From CAWHBO01 sp963827735 (lineage in GTDB: Bacteria > Patescibacteriota > Patescibacteriia > Patescibacteriales > UBA12075), in assembly GCA_963827735.1 (NCBI GenBank), contig CAWHBO010000008.1:124001-188000 (forward strand): a stretch of 64,000 bases of DNA. The letters run 5' to 3'. Positions 1-8,087 of the stretch are shown one piece after another (position 1 is the first letter of the stretch; every line of letters begins with the position of its first letter). The notes below the pieces were generated by a model. That model ran no database searches and was not told the origin of the DNA. It worked only from the letters and a program-made list of their open reading frames with translations. Made by a program: the position numbers and the translations under genes.

Positions 1-53
1 GCGATGCCAGCAGATTTACAGTCTGCCCCAGTTGACCGCTTTGGTACCGGCCC
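1..53 (-). tRNA. tRNA-Tyr (GTA), 3' part cut off by window start
   Basis: Read on the minus strand, the sequence starts with a GGGCCGG acceptor arm, then T8, a D-arm region with AGCGGTCAA typical of class II tRNA-Tyr, and an anticodon arm CAGACT-GTA-AATCTG whose loop carries GTA. The long variable arm, T-arm and acceptor 3' strand lie outside the window. Confidence 0.9.
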
Positions 54-71
54 TTTTTACAATTAATTAAC

Positions 72-100
72 AAAAATCCTTGTGCTTAAGGATTTTTATA
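72..100. terminator. Bidirectional hairpin between tRNA-Tyr and the AAA+ gene
   Basis: A perfect 10-bp stem (AAAAATCCTT, 72-81; AAGGATTTTT, 88-97) with a 6-nt loop. T-runs occur on both strands, so it could end transcription from either side; GC content of the stem is low. Confidence 0.45.
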
Positions 101-167
101 ATGTACTTTATGTCTGAAATAAAAATATCATACCGGAGGAAAAAATGCAAGGGTTCAACAAACAAAG

Positions 168-203
168 AAAAAAGGACTTACCATACTTGGCAAGTCCTTT
201 TTA
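168..203 (-). terminator. Intrinsic terminator of the AAA+ gene
   Basis: An inverted repeat AAAAGGACTT (170-179) / AAGTCCTTTT (192-201) with T-tracts lies 17-50 nt beyond the stop codon of the minus-strand AAA+ gene. The A/T tracts on both arms allow bidirectional action. Confidence 0.7.
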
Positions 204-219
204 ATTTAAGCTTATTCTT

Positions 220-1260
220 TTATTTCTTCATTTTATCAATCTCTAGCTCTTCAATTCTTTTTAAAAGCTGTAACTTTTCCTTTCTATGTTTTTTTCTTTC
301 CAAACGTAATTCTTCTTCTAGCTCCTTATTTTTATTATGAAGATCCATTCCCATTTCCAATGCTTTTACCTTTTGTTCGTGCATCACATAAAAACCGTCT
401 TCCAGTGTTTTTGTTTTATCATTTGGCTGGTTTTTTATTTTTTCATAATTAACAATCTCATCAGGCAAATCTGAAATCAAGATAAAATCATTTTTACAAA
501 AAGTATAGGCGCTGTTAATCAAATTTTTCAGTTCCCTGACATTACCTGGCCAATAATAACCAAACAATGCATTTATCGCCACCGATGATATTTTAACATC
601 ACGTTTTTTTTCTTGATTTAGTATGCCAAGAAAATAATTTATCAAAATTGGAATATCGTCCTTTCTTTCTCTTAATGGCGGCACCATGATCACTGCCTTT
701 TTTAAGCGATAGTATAAATCTGAACGAAATTCACCTTCATTGGTAATGGCATAAATATCCTTATTTGTCGCGGCGATTATTTTAACATCAACTTCGATTA
801 TTTTTTCCGCCCCCAGCCTAGAAAATGTGTTTTCTTCTAGTACGTGCAAAAGCTTTGATTGTAGTTCTTTCCTCATTTCAGTTATCTCGTCAAGAAAAAG
901 TATACCGCCATTGGCAATTTCAAATTTTCCCTTTCTGGTTTTGATTGCGTTGGTATAAGCGCCTTTTTCATGACCAAACAATTCATCCTCTATCAGTGTT
1001 TCCGGAATTGCTGCGCAATTAACAGAAACTAAAGGTATTTTACCGCGAAGATGATTATTTTCATGAAGCATTTTTGCAATCAAATTTTTGCCGGTACCGG
1101 TTTCACCAATTACCAACACATCTGTATCCATTTGGATACAATCATATATCATTCGTTTAATTTTTTTTATGATCTGATTTTCACCAATGATATAATCATG
1201 TACTAATTGAAAACAATTTACTTGAACATGATCTTCGGAAACAGACTCTTTTCCAGCCAT
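220..1260 (-). CDS. NtrC-like (sigma-54 activator type) AAA+ ATPase lacking receiver and DNA-binding domains
   Basis: The AAA+ domain covers roughly residues 25-270: Walker A GETGTGK (about 52-58), L1-loop segment GHEKGAYTNA (about 96-105), Walker B GGILFLDE (about 118-125), arginine finger FRSDLYYRL (about 178-186) and sensor II WPGNVRE (about 237-243). In this family the GAFTGA loop contacts sigma-54; here it reads GAYTNA, with the fifth position changed from G to N. The N-terminus has only about 25 residues before the ATPase, so no receiver or GAF domain. The C-terminal 75 residues are a charged, probably coiled-coil segment instead of the usual Fis-type helix-turn-helix. The start is supported by GGGAGGA 6 nt upstream. 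It stands alone, flanked by hairpins; a possible promoter (TTGATA-18-TACAAT, about 1286-1320) overlaps the upstream hairpin. Whether it acts with sigma-54 at all is open; a remodelling ATPase role is equally possible. Confidence 0.85.
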   Translation of the reverse strand: MAGKESVSEDHVQVNCFQLVHDYIIGENQIIKKIKRMIYDCIQMDTDVLVIGETGTGKNLIAKMLHENNHLRGKIPLVSVNCAAIPETLIEDELFGHEKGAYTNAIKTRKGKFEIANGGILFLDEITEMRKELQSKLLHVLEENTFSRLGAEKIIEVDVKIIAATNKDIYAITNEGEFRSDLYYRLKKAVIMVPPLRERKDDIPILINYFLGILNQEKKRDVKISSVAINALFGYYWPGNVRELKNLINSAYTFCKNDFILISDLPDEIVNYEKIKNQPNDKTKTLEDGFYVMHEQKVKALEMGMDLHNKNKELEEELRLERKKHRKEKLQLLKRIEELEIDKMKK

Positions 1261-1302
1261 CTTAAATCCTCCCTTTTTGTTTTAAATTGTATAAAGACCG
1301 AC

Positions 1303-1332
1303 GCCCGCTTATCAAACCATTGATAAGCGGGC
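1303..1332. terminator. Strong GC-rich hairpin between the AAA+ gene and the surface-protein gene
   Basis: A perfect 13-bp stem (GCCCGCTTATCAA, 1303-1315; TTGATAAGCGGGC, 1320-1332) with a 4-nt loop. It is downstream of the surface-protein gene on the minus strand; the T-rich stretch is clearest on the plus side (1333-1343), so orientation is uncertain. Confidence 0.5.
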
Positions 1333-1364
1333 ATTATTTTTTAATTGTTTATTTTATATAACTT

Positions 1365-1394
1365 GCCCCGTGATCGCAAAGCGATTTTACGGGG
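1365..1394 (-). repeat. REP-like hairpin directly abutting a stop codon
   Basis: On the minus strand the TAA stop at 1395-1397 is followed immediately by CCCCGTAAAATCGCTTTGCG and then ATCACGGGGC, a palindrome with an 8-bp CGATTTT/GATCGC-type core. The core AAAATCGCTTTGCGATCACG recurs twice at 8923-8991, again just after a stop codon. The outer base pairs differ between copies (CCCCGT/ACGGGG here, CCACGT/ACGTGG there) yet pairing is kept. Confidence 0.8.
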
Positions 1395-4300
1395 TTATCT
1401 CACCGCCCCGGAATAAGCGATGGCTCTGGTAATATCCCAATCAATTGCGGATACCGGCGCGTGGTTAAAGATCTTCTTAAAAATTGATATCGCCGCTTTT
1501 TCGCTGTTCATGTTTCTGTCTGCCGGCCTGAGTCCATAACAGATGACTGTCACCGCCGCGTTGTCATTGGGATTCTTCATATCAGCTTTACGATGATAAA
1601 TCGTATAGAACGAATCATCCTGAGCCGCTTTTTCCGCTTCAACGCTCCGAGCTGTCGGCCATCGGCCGTTGGCGATTTTTATCACATCCTGCCATTCTGC
1701 TTCGTTCTGAGGCAATTTATCAAAAACCGATAGGTATGAGTTAAGCACGCCTGTTCTTTCACCGGAGCCGAGCACGATCGTGGTCGGAGTGCCGTCTTGA
1801 ATGAAGAAAGCCAAAGCAAATTTATCCTGGTCGGAAAGTGTTTCCGGGCTTTTGCTTGTGATAAAGATGTATAATTTGTTGTTGGCAGTGTTTAAAGACA
1901 CGCGCTGATTACGATTATACACGGCGGCCGCTTCCGATCCGCTGATCTGATTGACCAGCTCGCCACTGAGTCCGGCCAAGCTTTTTACGTTGCCGTAAGC
2001 TCCGGAATTCTGATTGCCAGTCTGTCCGGCAACCGGAGTTTGAACCGGGTTACCCGCAACCGTCAGCGGCAATTTTTGAATCACGACCGATTTTGAATAA
2101 TTTCCATTCTTATCCGCCGTAAACAAAGCGTAAAAATATGTCTGATTCGGCTCAATCACCGTATCGGTAAAAGTGTTGCTGGCGCCTTGGTAAATGGCCG
2201 TTCCATAAGAGGCCATGGCTGAATACACAAGACTATCCGTGATTAAAGTTGTGGTTCTAAACAAAACCGCTTTAGAAAAATTCGTGCTGGTGGAATTGGT
2301 CCATGTCAAAACAATCTTGTCTGCGTCTCTTACCGCGTTAAAATTTATGGCCGGAGCAACAACAACTGTCGAAACAGGACTGGTATTTGATCCGGATGAA
2401 GACGAACCGCCTCCTCCTCCGCCGCCACCGCCTCCGCCACCAGAAGAGGCGTTAGCAACTGAAAACGACACGGCATAATCATCAACATTGATGTTGCCGG
2501 TGATGTCGCTACATTTTATATAATAGGTATATGATCCGCCATTGGCAAGTCCGCTCAAAGCGTATGTGTGAGTCGTACCGCCTGTAACGGTCATCGGGGT
2601 CATGCTGGCGTAAATTGAACCGGCAGCGGTACTGAAGACGCAAATTGCGTTTTCATTGCTTGTAACCGACATTGTCGAGCCAGTGGTCCCGGCGGATAAA
2701 GCTCCGCTCGGAGCTCCGTCGTAACGCACCGGAGCGGTCGTATCAACGACATTCACGGTACGAGTTGATGTGGCAGGATTGCCTGCCGCATCACTAACGG
2801 AATAGACTACTGAATATGTTCCGGTAGCTGAAGTGTTAACAGCCGAACTGTTTATGACAATGTTGGCGGAAATGTTTCCGTTAATATTGTCGTTTGCAGT
2901 CGCGCCTAATTCAGCATAGGCAGCACCTTTTTCTATCGTTTGCGGATTAGCGCCGGTCAAAGTTATGACCGGAGCGGTCGTATCCGGAACAATCGTATTT
3001 ACAGTAAAAGTATTAACATTCAAAACTGAACTTTGGTTCCCTGCCGCATCTGTCACCCTGATCGTGCAGTTGCTATATGTGCCATTTGCTAAAGTGTTAA
3101 ATGTGATTGTCGTATTTCCAACAATCGCATTCGTTGTAGCTGAACTGCATGAACCGCCGTATGTTATGGTTCCAACTTCATTGGAACTGAAAATATAGTT
3201 CGGAGTCGTATCGTTGGTCGGGGTGGTAACGGGCGTAATCTGCGCAATCGTCGGAACTGCCGTATCAATGACAATACCCTTGTTGGCAGCCAAATTCGTT
3301 ACCGGGGCATAGTTGGTCATGGCGTTGCTTACCTGGTCATTTATGCTGCCGGCAACCGCGTTCACAGTCAGATCGCTTGTCGTATCACCTGCCTGAACCG
3401 TATAGTTGCAGGTTCCTATGCTTGAGTTTGATACCGCAAACGTACACTGGCGGTCAGTGGTCCCTGTTTCAAGAGTAATGGTAACATTTCCGGTTGATGT
3501 GACGTTTTCAGAAAATGTAACGTCAATATCAATGACTTCGCCAGTCCTGTAATTGCCGTTGGCTTTGTCGGAACTGATGTTCTGAACTCTGGGCGCAGTT
3601 GCGTCAATGGTAAAAGCGCTGACTGTTAAAGCCGTACTTGGATTATTAGCGGCATCAGTGACAGTAATCGTACAGTTGCTATATGTACCGCTGGTTAAAG
3701 CGTTAAATGTGATCGTATTGTTACCGGAAAATGCTACGGTCGTAGCTGAACTGCAAGACCCGCCATAAGTGATAGTCCCGGCCTCAGTGGAACTGAAAGT
3801 ATAGTTCGGGGTATTATCGCTGGTAGGCGATGTCACTGCGGTTATCTGAGATAATGTCGGAGGCGTGGTATCACCTGCCGGATTTATTGTTACACTAGCA
3901 TTTTCAAAATTCGGAAAAATATCTTCATATAGACTATTATACAAAATATAATCCCCATATGAAGTATTATTTACGCCATTTGCAATAGAAGTAAAGTTAA
4001 GTGTTACTACGTCAGTATCGCCGTTTATTGCTCCGACACTTTCTATATCCGCCAAAATACTCAAAGTGCCTGGCACAGAAATATAGTCAACGTCAGTGTT
4101 TGCTAAGGGATCTGTAAATACATCATAAAATACAGAAGAGTCATACTGTAGCAGTGTTTCGTCATAATTTATGTCAATCATCAAATTGATCAAATCAATC
4201 ATGTCTGATACCTGCAAAGTTATGCTATATGTTTGTCCGACTGTAATATCGCCAGTTGCGGGTGATAACAACACAGATGGTGTTGGTGTAGGGTTAATTA

Positions 4301-4775
4301 TTATATTAGCCGTGTTCCATGTAGCTGTTATTGTTTCATCATCACCGTTGTAAAGAAGATTAGAACTATATGATAGCTCATCCATTCCGCTAGCGATTGC
4401 AGTAAAAGTCAATGTAACAACATCTTCATTTCCAGTGATACGGCCTACGTCAGTAATATCGCCCAATATGCTTATTGTTCCAGAATTATCAACCACTTCC
4501 GTAAAAGCAGATGGGTCAGCAAACAGTCCTGAAAAGACATAGGAATCATAACTTAAAAGAGATTCATTATAATCTAAATTAGTCATGATCATCTTTAAAT
4601 CTGTCACATCTGAGACGCTTAAAGTAACTGTGTATGTTTCACCAATCAAAATTGTATCTGAAGCCGGGCTCAATGTGACTACTTGCGCATATACAGCATT
4701 TCCTGCCAGCAAAAAAATAGCAATTGAGAAAAAAAATGTTATCATTTTTACAAATATTTTTGGTTTGTTTATCAT
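1395..4775 (-). CDS. Large secreted multidomain surface protein (cohesin-like, Ig-like, fibronectin-like)
   Basis: 1126 residues. A signal peptide (about 1-30, ending near GNAVYAQ) is followed by two tandem cohesin-like beta domains (about 30-160 and 165-300, both beginning with LSPA and a GETYTVTL/GQTYSITL strand). Two nearly identical Ig-like repeats of about 95 residues share the segments TITYGGSCSSATT and NGTYSNCTI-like strands. A DUF5011/HYR-like domain (VITLTGANPQTIEKGAAYAE) follows, then another Ig-like domain, a 12-glycine linker, a fibronectin-type segment, and an alpha/beta C-terminal region of about 150 residues that I do not recognise. No membrane anchor or LPXTG motif is visible at the C-terminus, so attachment is unclear. 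It is transcribed divergently from the other secreted protein at 5113. Likely role: adhesion or cell-surface scaffolding (inference from domain types). Confidence 0.8.
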   Translation of the reverse strand: MINKPKIFVKMITFFFSIAIFLLAGNAVYAQVVTLSPASDTILIGETYTVTLSVSDVTDLKMIMTNLDYNESLLSYDSYVFSGLFADPSAFTEVVDNSGTISILGDITDVGRITGNEDVVTLTFTAIASGMDELSYSSNLLYNGDDETITATWNTANIIINPTPTPSVLLSPATGDITVGQTYSITLQVSDMIDLINLMIDINYDETLLQYDSSVFYDVFTDPLANTDVDYISVPGTLSILADIESVGAINGDTDVVTLNFTSIANGVNNTSYGDYILYNSLYEDIFPNFENASVTINPAGDTTPPTLSQITAVTSPTSDNTPNYTFSSTEAGTITYGGSCSSATTVAFSGNNTITFNALTSGTYSNCTITVTDAANNPSTALTVSAFTIDATAPRVQNISSDKANGNYRTGEVIDIDVTFSENVTSTGNVTITLETGTTDRQCTFAVSNSSIGTCNYTVQAGDTTSDLTVNAVAGSINDQVSNAMTNYAPVTNLAANKGIVIDTAVPTIAQITPVTTPTNDTTPNYIFSSNEVGTITYGGSCSSATTNAIVGNTTITFNTLANGTYSNCTIRVTDAAGNQSSVLNVNTFTVNTIVPDTTAPVITLTGANPQTIEKGAAYAELGATANDNINGNISANIVINSSAVNTSATGTYSVVYSVSDAAGNPATSTRTVNVVDTTAPVRYDGAPSGALSAGTTGSTMSVTSNENAICVFSTAAGSIYASMTPMTVTGGTTHTYALSGLANGGSYTYYIKCSDITGNINVDDYAVSFSVANASSGGGGGGGGGGGGSSSSGSNTSPVSTVVVAPAINFNAVRDADKIVLTWTNSTSTNFSKAVLFRTTTLITDSLVYSAMASYGTAIYQGASNTFTDTVIEPNQTYFYALFTADKNGNYSKSVVIQKLPLTVAGNPVQTPVAGQTGNQNSGAYGNVKSLAGLSGELVNQISGSEAAAVYNRNQRVSLNTANNKLYIFITSKSPETLSDQDKFALAFFIQDGTPTTIVLGSGERTGVLNSYLSVFDKLPQNEAEWQDVIKIANGRWPTARSVEAEKAAQDDSFYTIYHRKADMKNPNDNAAVTVICYGLRPADRNMNSEKAAISIFKKIFNHAPVSAIDWDITRAIAYSGAVR

Positions 4776-4807
4776 AATATTATTTCTTAAATTTAATTAT
4801 CTACAGA

Positions 4808-4836
4808 ACTATAGCACGTAAATACATTTTTGTCAA
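4808..4836 (-). promoter_or_regulatory. Sigma-70-type promoter of the large surface protein
   Basis: On the minus strand, TTGACA (4836-4831), 17-bp spacer, TATAGT (4813-4808). The expected start of transcription is about 25 nt before the ATG at 4775. There is only a weak purine stretch as ribosome binding site. Confidence 0.8.
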
Positions 4837-4930
4837 TATATAAGCTTATTTTTTTACTAATATTTAACTAAATAATTTTTATTTTTATTAATATAATTCA
4901 AGCTTTACTAGTTGAAAAAATTTTCTGCTA

Positions 4931-4959
4931 TTGACAGCAATGAGTTTTTATGATTAAAT
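4931..4959 (+). promoter_or_regulatory. Promoter of the fibronectin-type secreted protein
   Basis: TTGACA (4931-4936), 17-bp spacer ending in TGA (extended -10 TGn), then TTAAAT (4954-4959). It lies back-to-back with the promoter at 4808-4836 in the 337-bp divergent spacer and would give a leader of about 145 nt. Confidence 0.6.
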
Positions 4960-4989
4960 ATAACGATATATAAAAAATATATCACTATT

Positions 4990-5070
4990 CCCTCCCTTTA
5001 GATTTTGTTGTATTATGTAAGGGGTGGGACACTGCTCTTTTACAAATACAAGTGTTATGCGAATAACACT
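4990..5070 (+). promoter_or_regulatory. Structured 5' leader of the fibronectin-type protein
   Basis: Two potential hairpins precede the ATG at 5113: CCCTCCCTT (4990-4998) can pair with AAGGGGTGGG (5019-5028), and AGTGTTAT (5051-5058) pairs perfectly with ATAACACT (5063-5070) across a GCGA loop (GNRA type). The ribosome binding site AGGAGG (5100-5105) is 7 nt before the ATG and lies outside both hairpins. I do not recognise a known riboswitch class. Confidence 0.4.
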
Positions 5071-5112
5071 ATAACAAAATATAAACTAAAAATCCAATCA
5101 GGAGGATGAAAA

Positions 5113-5973
5113 ATGAAAAAAGTATTATTTGCGTTAGTAACAATTGTTATAATGTGGTCAGTAGTTCCGGTAGTAGCTTCTGCTCGTGAGATTACTCTTA
5201 CATGGGAAGCCAACAGTGAGCCAGACCTCAGTCATTATGTTGTATACTGGGGAACGAGCTCGGGAAACTATACTTCTAACAGCGGAAATATTGGTTTAGT
5301 AACTGAGTATTCAGTTATTATTCCGGATGAAGGCGTATATTTTTTTGCGGTAACTGCCGTGGACACTGCTGGACTTGAGAGTGATTACTCTAACGAGGTT
5401 AACACACTGGATGACTTAAATCATTCACCAATCTTAGTAGTCGCTTTTCCTGAGCAACTGAATCAGGCCGAAGGAGGAGTTATAGATTTATCAAATTCTT
5501 CTGACGAGGATGGTGATGAATTATTTTATGAAGTTAGGCAGGTATTCGGCCCTGAAGCAGTTTTGGAAAACCAATTTTCCGATGAGGTTGGAATAACTTT
5601 CCCAAGTGTATCAGTTGATCAAACCGCAGTGTTTGAAGTAGAGACAGATGACACAAAAGCCTTAGAGCCCGAAGTAGATATTATAATGATTAAGGCTAAG
5701 GCTCCAATTGTGCCACCAATACTTTCTGTTCCCGCTTTGATAACAAAGGCGTTGGGACAAAACACCTTTTCTTTTACTGCTGGCGGTGGGTTGGTAGATT
5801 CATTCACCTGTTCGCAGATCTATGGACCTACGGTAAGTTTCATGGTTACAAAAGAATTGAATAACTTTGTAATCACTTTCAATCCACCCTCGAAGGGAAA
5901 TTATTATTTCAGGATAATAGTATCCAACACTGCCGGATCCTATACGGCAGTATTAAAATTTAAGTTTATCTAA
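5113..5973 (+). CDS. Secreted fibronectin type III / PKD-like protein
   Basis: 286 residues, the only plus-strand gene in the first 40 kb. A signal peptide (about 1-24, cleavage after VVASA) is followed by a fibronectin type III domain (about 25-97: LTWEANSEPDLSHYVVYWGT, then AVTAVDTAGLESDYSN) and two further beta-sandwich domains of PKD/Ig character (about 105-195 and 200-286). No anchor is seen. The start is fixed by AGGAGG 7 nt upstream. It ends in a strong terminator. Its divergent partner is also a secreted Ig-like protein, so the pair may act together on the cell surface (inference). Confidence 0.75.
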   Translation: MKKVLFALVTIVIMWSVVPVVASAREITLTWEANSEPDLSHYVVYWGTSSGNYTSNSGNIGLVTEYSVIIPDEGVYFFAVTAVDTAGLESDYSNEVNTLDDLNHSPILVVAFPEQLNQAEGGVIDLSNSSDEDGDELFYEVRQVFGPEAVLENQFSDEVGITFPSVSVDQTAVFEVETDDTKALEPEVDIIMIKAKAPIVPPILSVPALITKALGQNTFSFTAGGGLVDSFTCSQIYGPTVSFMVTKELNNFVITFNPPSKGNYYFRIIVSNTAGSYTAVLKFKFI

Positions 5974-6038
5974 TCTTAAGCCGTATGCAAGTAAAAACCG
6001 CACATTAACTGATCTTTATCAAATAAAAACAATATTAC

Positions 6039-6070
6039 AGGCGCATAAAAAAATGCGCCTTTTATTTTTT
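6039..6070 (+). terminator. Intrinsic terminator of the fibronectin-type gene
   Basis: AGGCGCAT (6039-6046) pairs with ATGCGCCT (6053-6060), followed by TTTATTTTTT on the plus strand, 66 nt after the stop codon. Confidence 0.85.
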
Positions 6071-6101
6071 CTTCATGAAATGTTTTTGGTATGTAGTAAA
6101 C

Positions 6102-6134
6102 AAAAAAATCTGCCCACAAAAAGCAGATTTTTTT
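6102..6134 (-). terminator. Terminator of tRNA-Thr
   Basis: AAAAAAATCTGC (6102-6113) and GCAGATTTTTTT (6123-6134) form a 12-bp stem starting 6 nt beyond the 3' end of the minus-strand tRNA. T-runs exist on both strands. Confidence 0.8.
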
Positions 6135-6140
6135 CATTTG

Positions 6141-6213
<73 letters not shown>

Positions 6214-6282
6214 ACTACTACGCTAAAGCTTCGTAGTGTAAACTTTACTGCTCTAAAGCTTTATTGCACAAACTTAGAACAT

Positions 6283-6308
6283 AAAAATACTGTGTAAGCA
6301 GTATTTTT
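6283..6308 (-). terminator. Terminator of the TPR/glycolysis gene group
   Basis: AAAAATACTG (6283-6292) and CAGTATTTTT (6299-6308), 10-bp stem with 6-nt loop, located 19 nt beyond the TPR gene stop codon. Confidence 0.7.
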
Positions 6309-6326
6309 ATTTTAATCAAACAAAAA

Positions 6327-7181
6327 CTATAATTCGCTTAGTTTCTCTTTCAATTCTTCCAATTTCTGATTCTCGGGGTTAACCTCTTTCAGTTTTTCAA
6401 AAGCCTCGTAGGCTTTGCCTTTATCTTTGTTTATTATACTGAATTCAAATTTTGTGTCAAGGTACCTTGGGTTGTTCGGCTGCATTTTCAGGGCTTTATC
6501 AATGATTGCCAAAGCCCCTTGGTTGTTGTTTACGGCTTTTTCCACCAGACAGAGGTCAAAGAATATTTCCGCCAAAAGGAGGCTCGCAGAGTCTTTTTCC
6601 GCTTTATTTTCATTTTTTGCTTCCCCTGCATCGGAAAAGAAAAACTCGTTATACTTTTTTTCCAAAAGTTTTATGGCATGCTCCAAAGTTTCTTTGGCTT
6701 CATGAAAATCTTTCCGCCGGAAGTACACTTCTCCCAATTCGCGGAACGCTTCAATGCTACCGCTTTCTTTTCCAATATATTCAATATACTTTTTTTCCGC
6801 ATCGTCCCATTCTTCTTGGTCTTTATGTTCACGGGCCTCTACAATGATTTTTTCCACGCCGGTGCTATTCTGCAATGACCCGGTCTTGTCATCATCTTTT
6901 GTGTAACCCTCTTTCATTTCCATGAGCTTGTTAAACATTGCCCGGAGAGAATTCCCGACTTTTTCTCCGATCGGACGCAGAAAATTGAGCGTCCGGTTAT
7001 AGTGGTTGAACCAATTCCGCTTAAGACGGCTGCTGATGATGCGCTCTTTGGCTTTCAATTCCCTTTCAGCTTGGATCGTGTTGATGTCCAGGTTCGCGAG
7101 CACGGCAAACTTGCGGGCGACGATGATGATGATCGCGCCCAGGCTGATGATTATAAAAATCAGCGGGATAATGTTGAACAT
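6327..7181 (-). CDS. Membrane-anchored tetratricopeptide-repeat protein
   Basis: 284 residues. One N-terminal transmembrane helix (about 3-24, IIPLIFIIISLGAIIIIVA) is followed by a basic juxtamembrane segment and, from about 110, TPR-like helical hairpins (for example SGSIEAFRELGEVYFRRKDF and NNQGALAIIDKALKMQPNNP). Such proteins usually scaffold protein complexes at the membrane; the partner is unknown. It follows the aldolase gene after 26 nt, so it is probably the last gene of that transcription unit. Confidence 0.75.
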   Translation of the reverse strand: MFNIIPLIFIIISLGAIIIIVARKFAVLANLDINTIQAERELKAKERIISSRLKRNWFNHYNRTLNFLRPIGEKVGNSLRAMFNKLMEMKEGYTKDDDKTGSLQNSTGVEKIIVEAREHKDQEEWDDAEKKYIEYIGKESGSIEAFRELGEVYFRRKDFHEAKETLEHAIKLLEKKYNEFFFSDAGEAKNENKAEKDSASLLLAEIFFDLCLVEKAVNNNQGALAIIDKALKMQPNNPRYLDTKFEFSIINKDKGKAYEAFEKLKEVNPENQKLEELKEKLSEL

Positions 7182-7207
7182 AAATTAAATTGTCAGAATG
7201 ACACTTG

Positions 7208-8083
7208 TTAAGTTTCTATCGTTACCATCTTAACTTTTCCGGCGCTCCCGAAAAGATTCATTTGTTCAATTACGACATTTTTTACCGCAACAATGGACGG
7301 TCCAAGCAGATTGCGCGGATCGGTTTCATCGGGATTGTCAGCGACAGTTTTTCTTAAAGTGTCGGAAAAAGCGATTTTGATATCTGAACCGATGTTGATG
7401 ATGTTTACGCCGTGCTTGATTGCTTCCAAAATTTTGGCGGTCTTCACGCCTGATCCGCCGTGCAAAACAAACGGGATCTTTGTCGCTTTTTTGATGGCAA
7501 CCAGAAGCTCAATCAAAATATCTTCATTGTCATAAACGCCATGCGCCGTGCCGATGGCCGCGGCAATCGTGTCTACTTTCGTTTCAGCGACAAATTTTAC
7601 CACGTCTTCCAGTTTGGCGATCGGTATGCCGGTGATATTTCCGCCGCGGTCGCCATGTCCGCCCATGATCGCGCCAATCTCGCCTTGAACCCAGATGTTT
7701 TTGGCATGCGCCACTTCAATGACCTGTTTCGTCAAAACAATGTTCTCATCCAAAGGCAGATCGGAAGCGTCAATATGCACGGAAGAAAAACCGGCATTGA
7801 TGCAGCCAAAAACGCTTTCAAATGATTTCCCATGATCAAGATGCAAAGCAATCGGAACGGAAGCCGCCACATTCTTGGCAACTGTGGAAACAATGTGGGT
7901 GATGGGCTTGAGACCCATATACTTGATCGCGCCTTCGGACACCTGAATGATGGCCGGTGATTTTGCTTCCACGGCCGCCTGAGCCACTCCGAGGATCGTT
8001 TCAAAATTATGGACATTGAACGCTCCGACGGCATAAGCGCCTTTTTCCGCATCGGCGACAATATCTTTGATGTGTGCTAGCAT
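7208..8083 (-). CDS. fba: Class II fructose-bisphosphate aldolase
   Basis: 291 residues from the ATG at 8083. It catalyses the zinc-dependent cleavage of fructose 1,6-bisphosphate into dihydroxyacetone phosphate and glyceraldehyde 3-phosphate. Visible signatures are the metal-binding HLDHGKS segment (about residues 81-87), GEIGAIMGGHGDRGG, HGGSGV and NIGSDIK (phosphate binding). An upstream in-frame extension to 8197 exists but overlaps the isomerase gene by 110 nt and has no family similarity, so the internal start 4 nt after the isomerase stop is preferred. Adjacent to tpiA: consecutive glycolytic steps in one operon. Confidence 0.93.
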   Translation of the reverse strand: MLAHIKDIVADAEKGAYAVGAFNVHNFETILGVAQAAVEAKSPAIIQVSEGAIKYMGLKPITHIVSTVAKNVAASVPIALHLDHGKSFESVFGCINAGFSSVHIDASDLPLDENIVLTKQVIEVAHAKNIWVQGEIGAIMGGHGDRGGNITGIPIAKLEDVVKFVAETKVDTIAAAIGTAHGVYDNEDILIELLVAIKKATKIPFVLHGGSGVKTAKILEAIKHGVNIINIGSDIKIAFSDTLRKTVADNPDETDPRNLLGPSIVAVKNVVIEQMNLFGSAGKVKMVTIET

Positions 8084-8087
8084 ATGG

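Noticed and set aside
2215..2478. Plus-strand frame with a run of prolines
   Set aside because: It is the antisense of the poly-glycine linker of the large surface protein.
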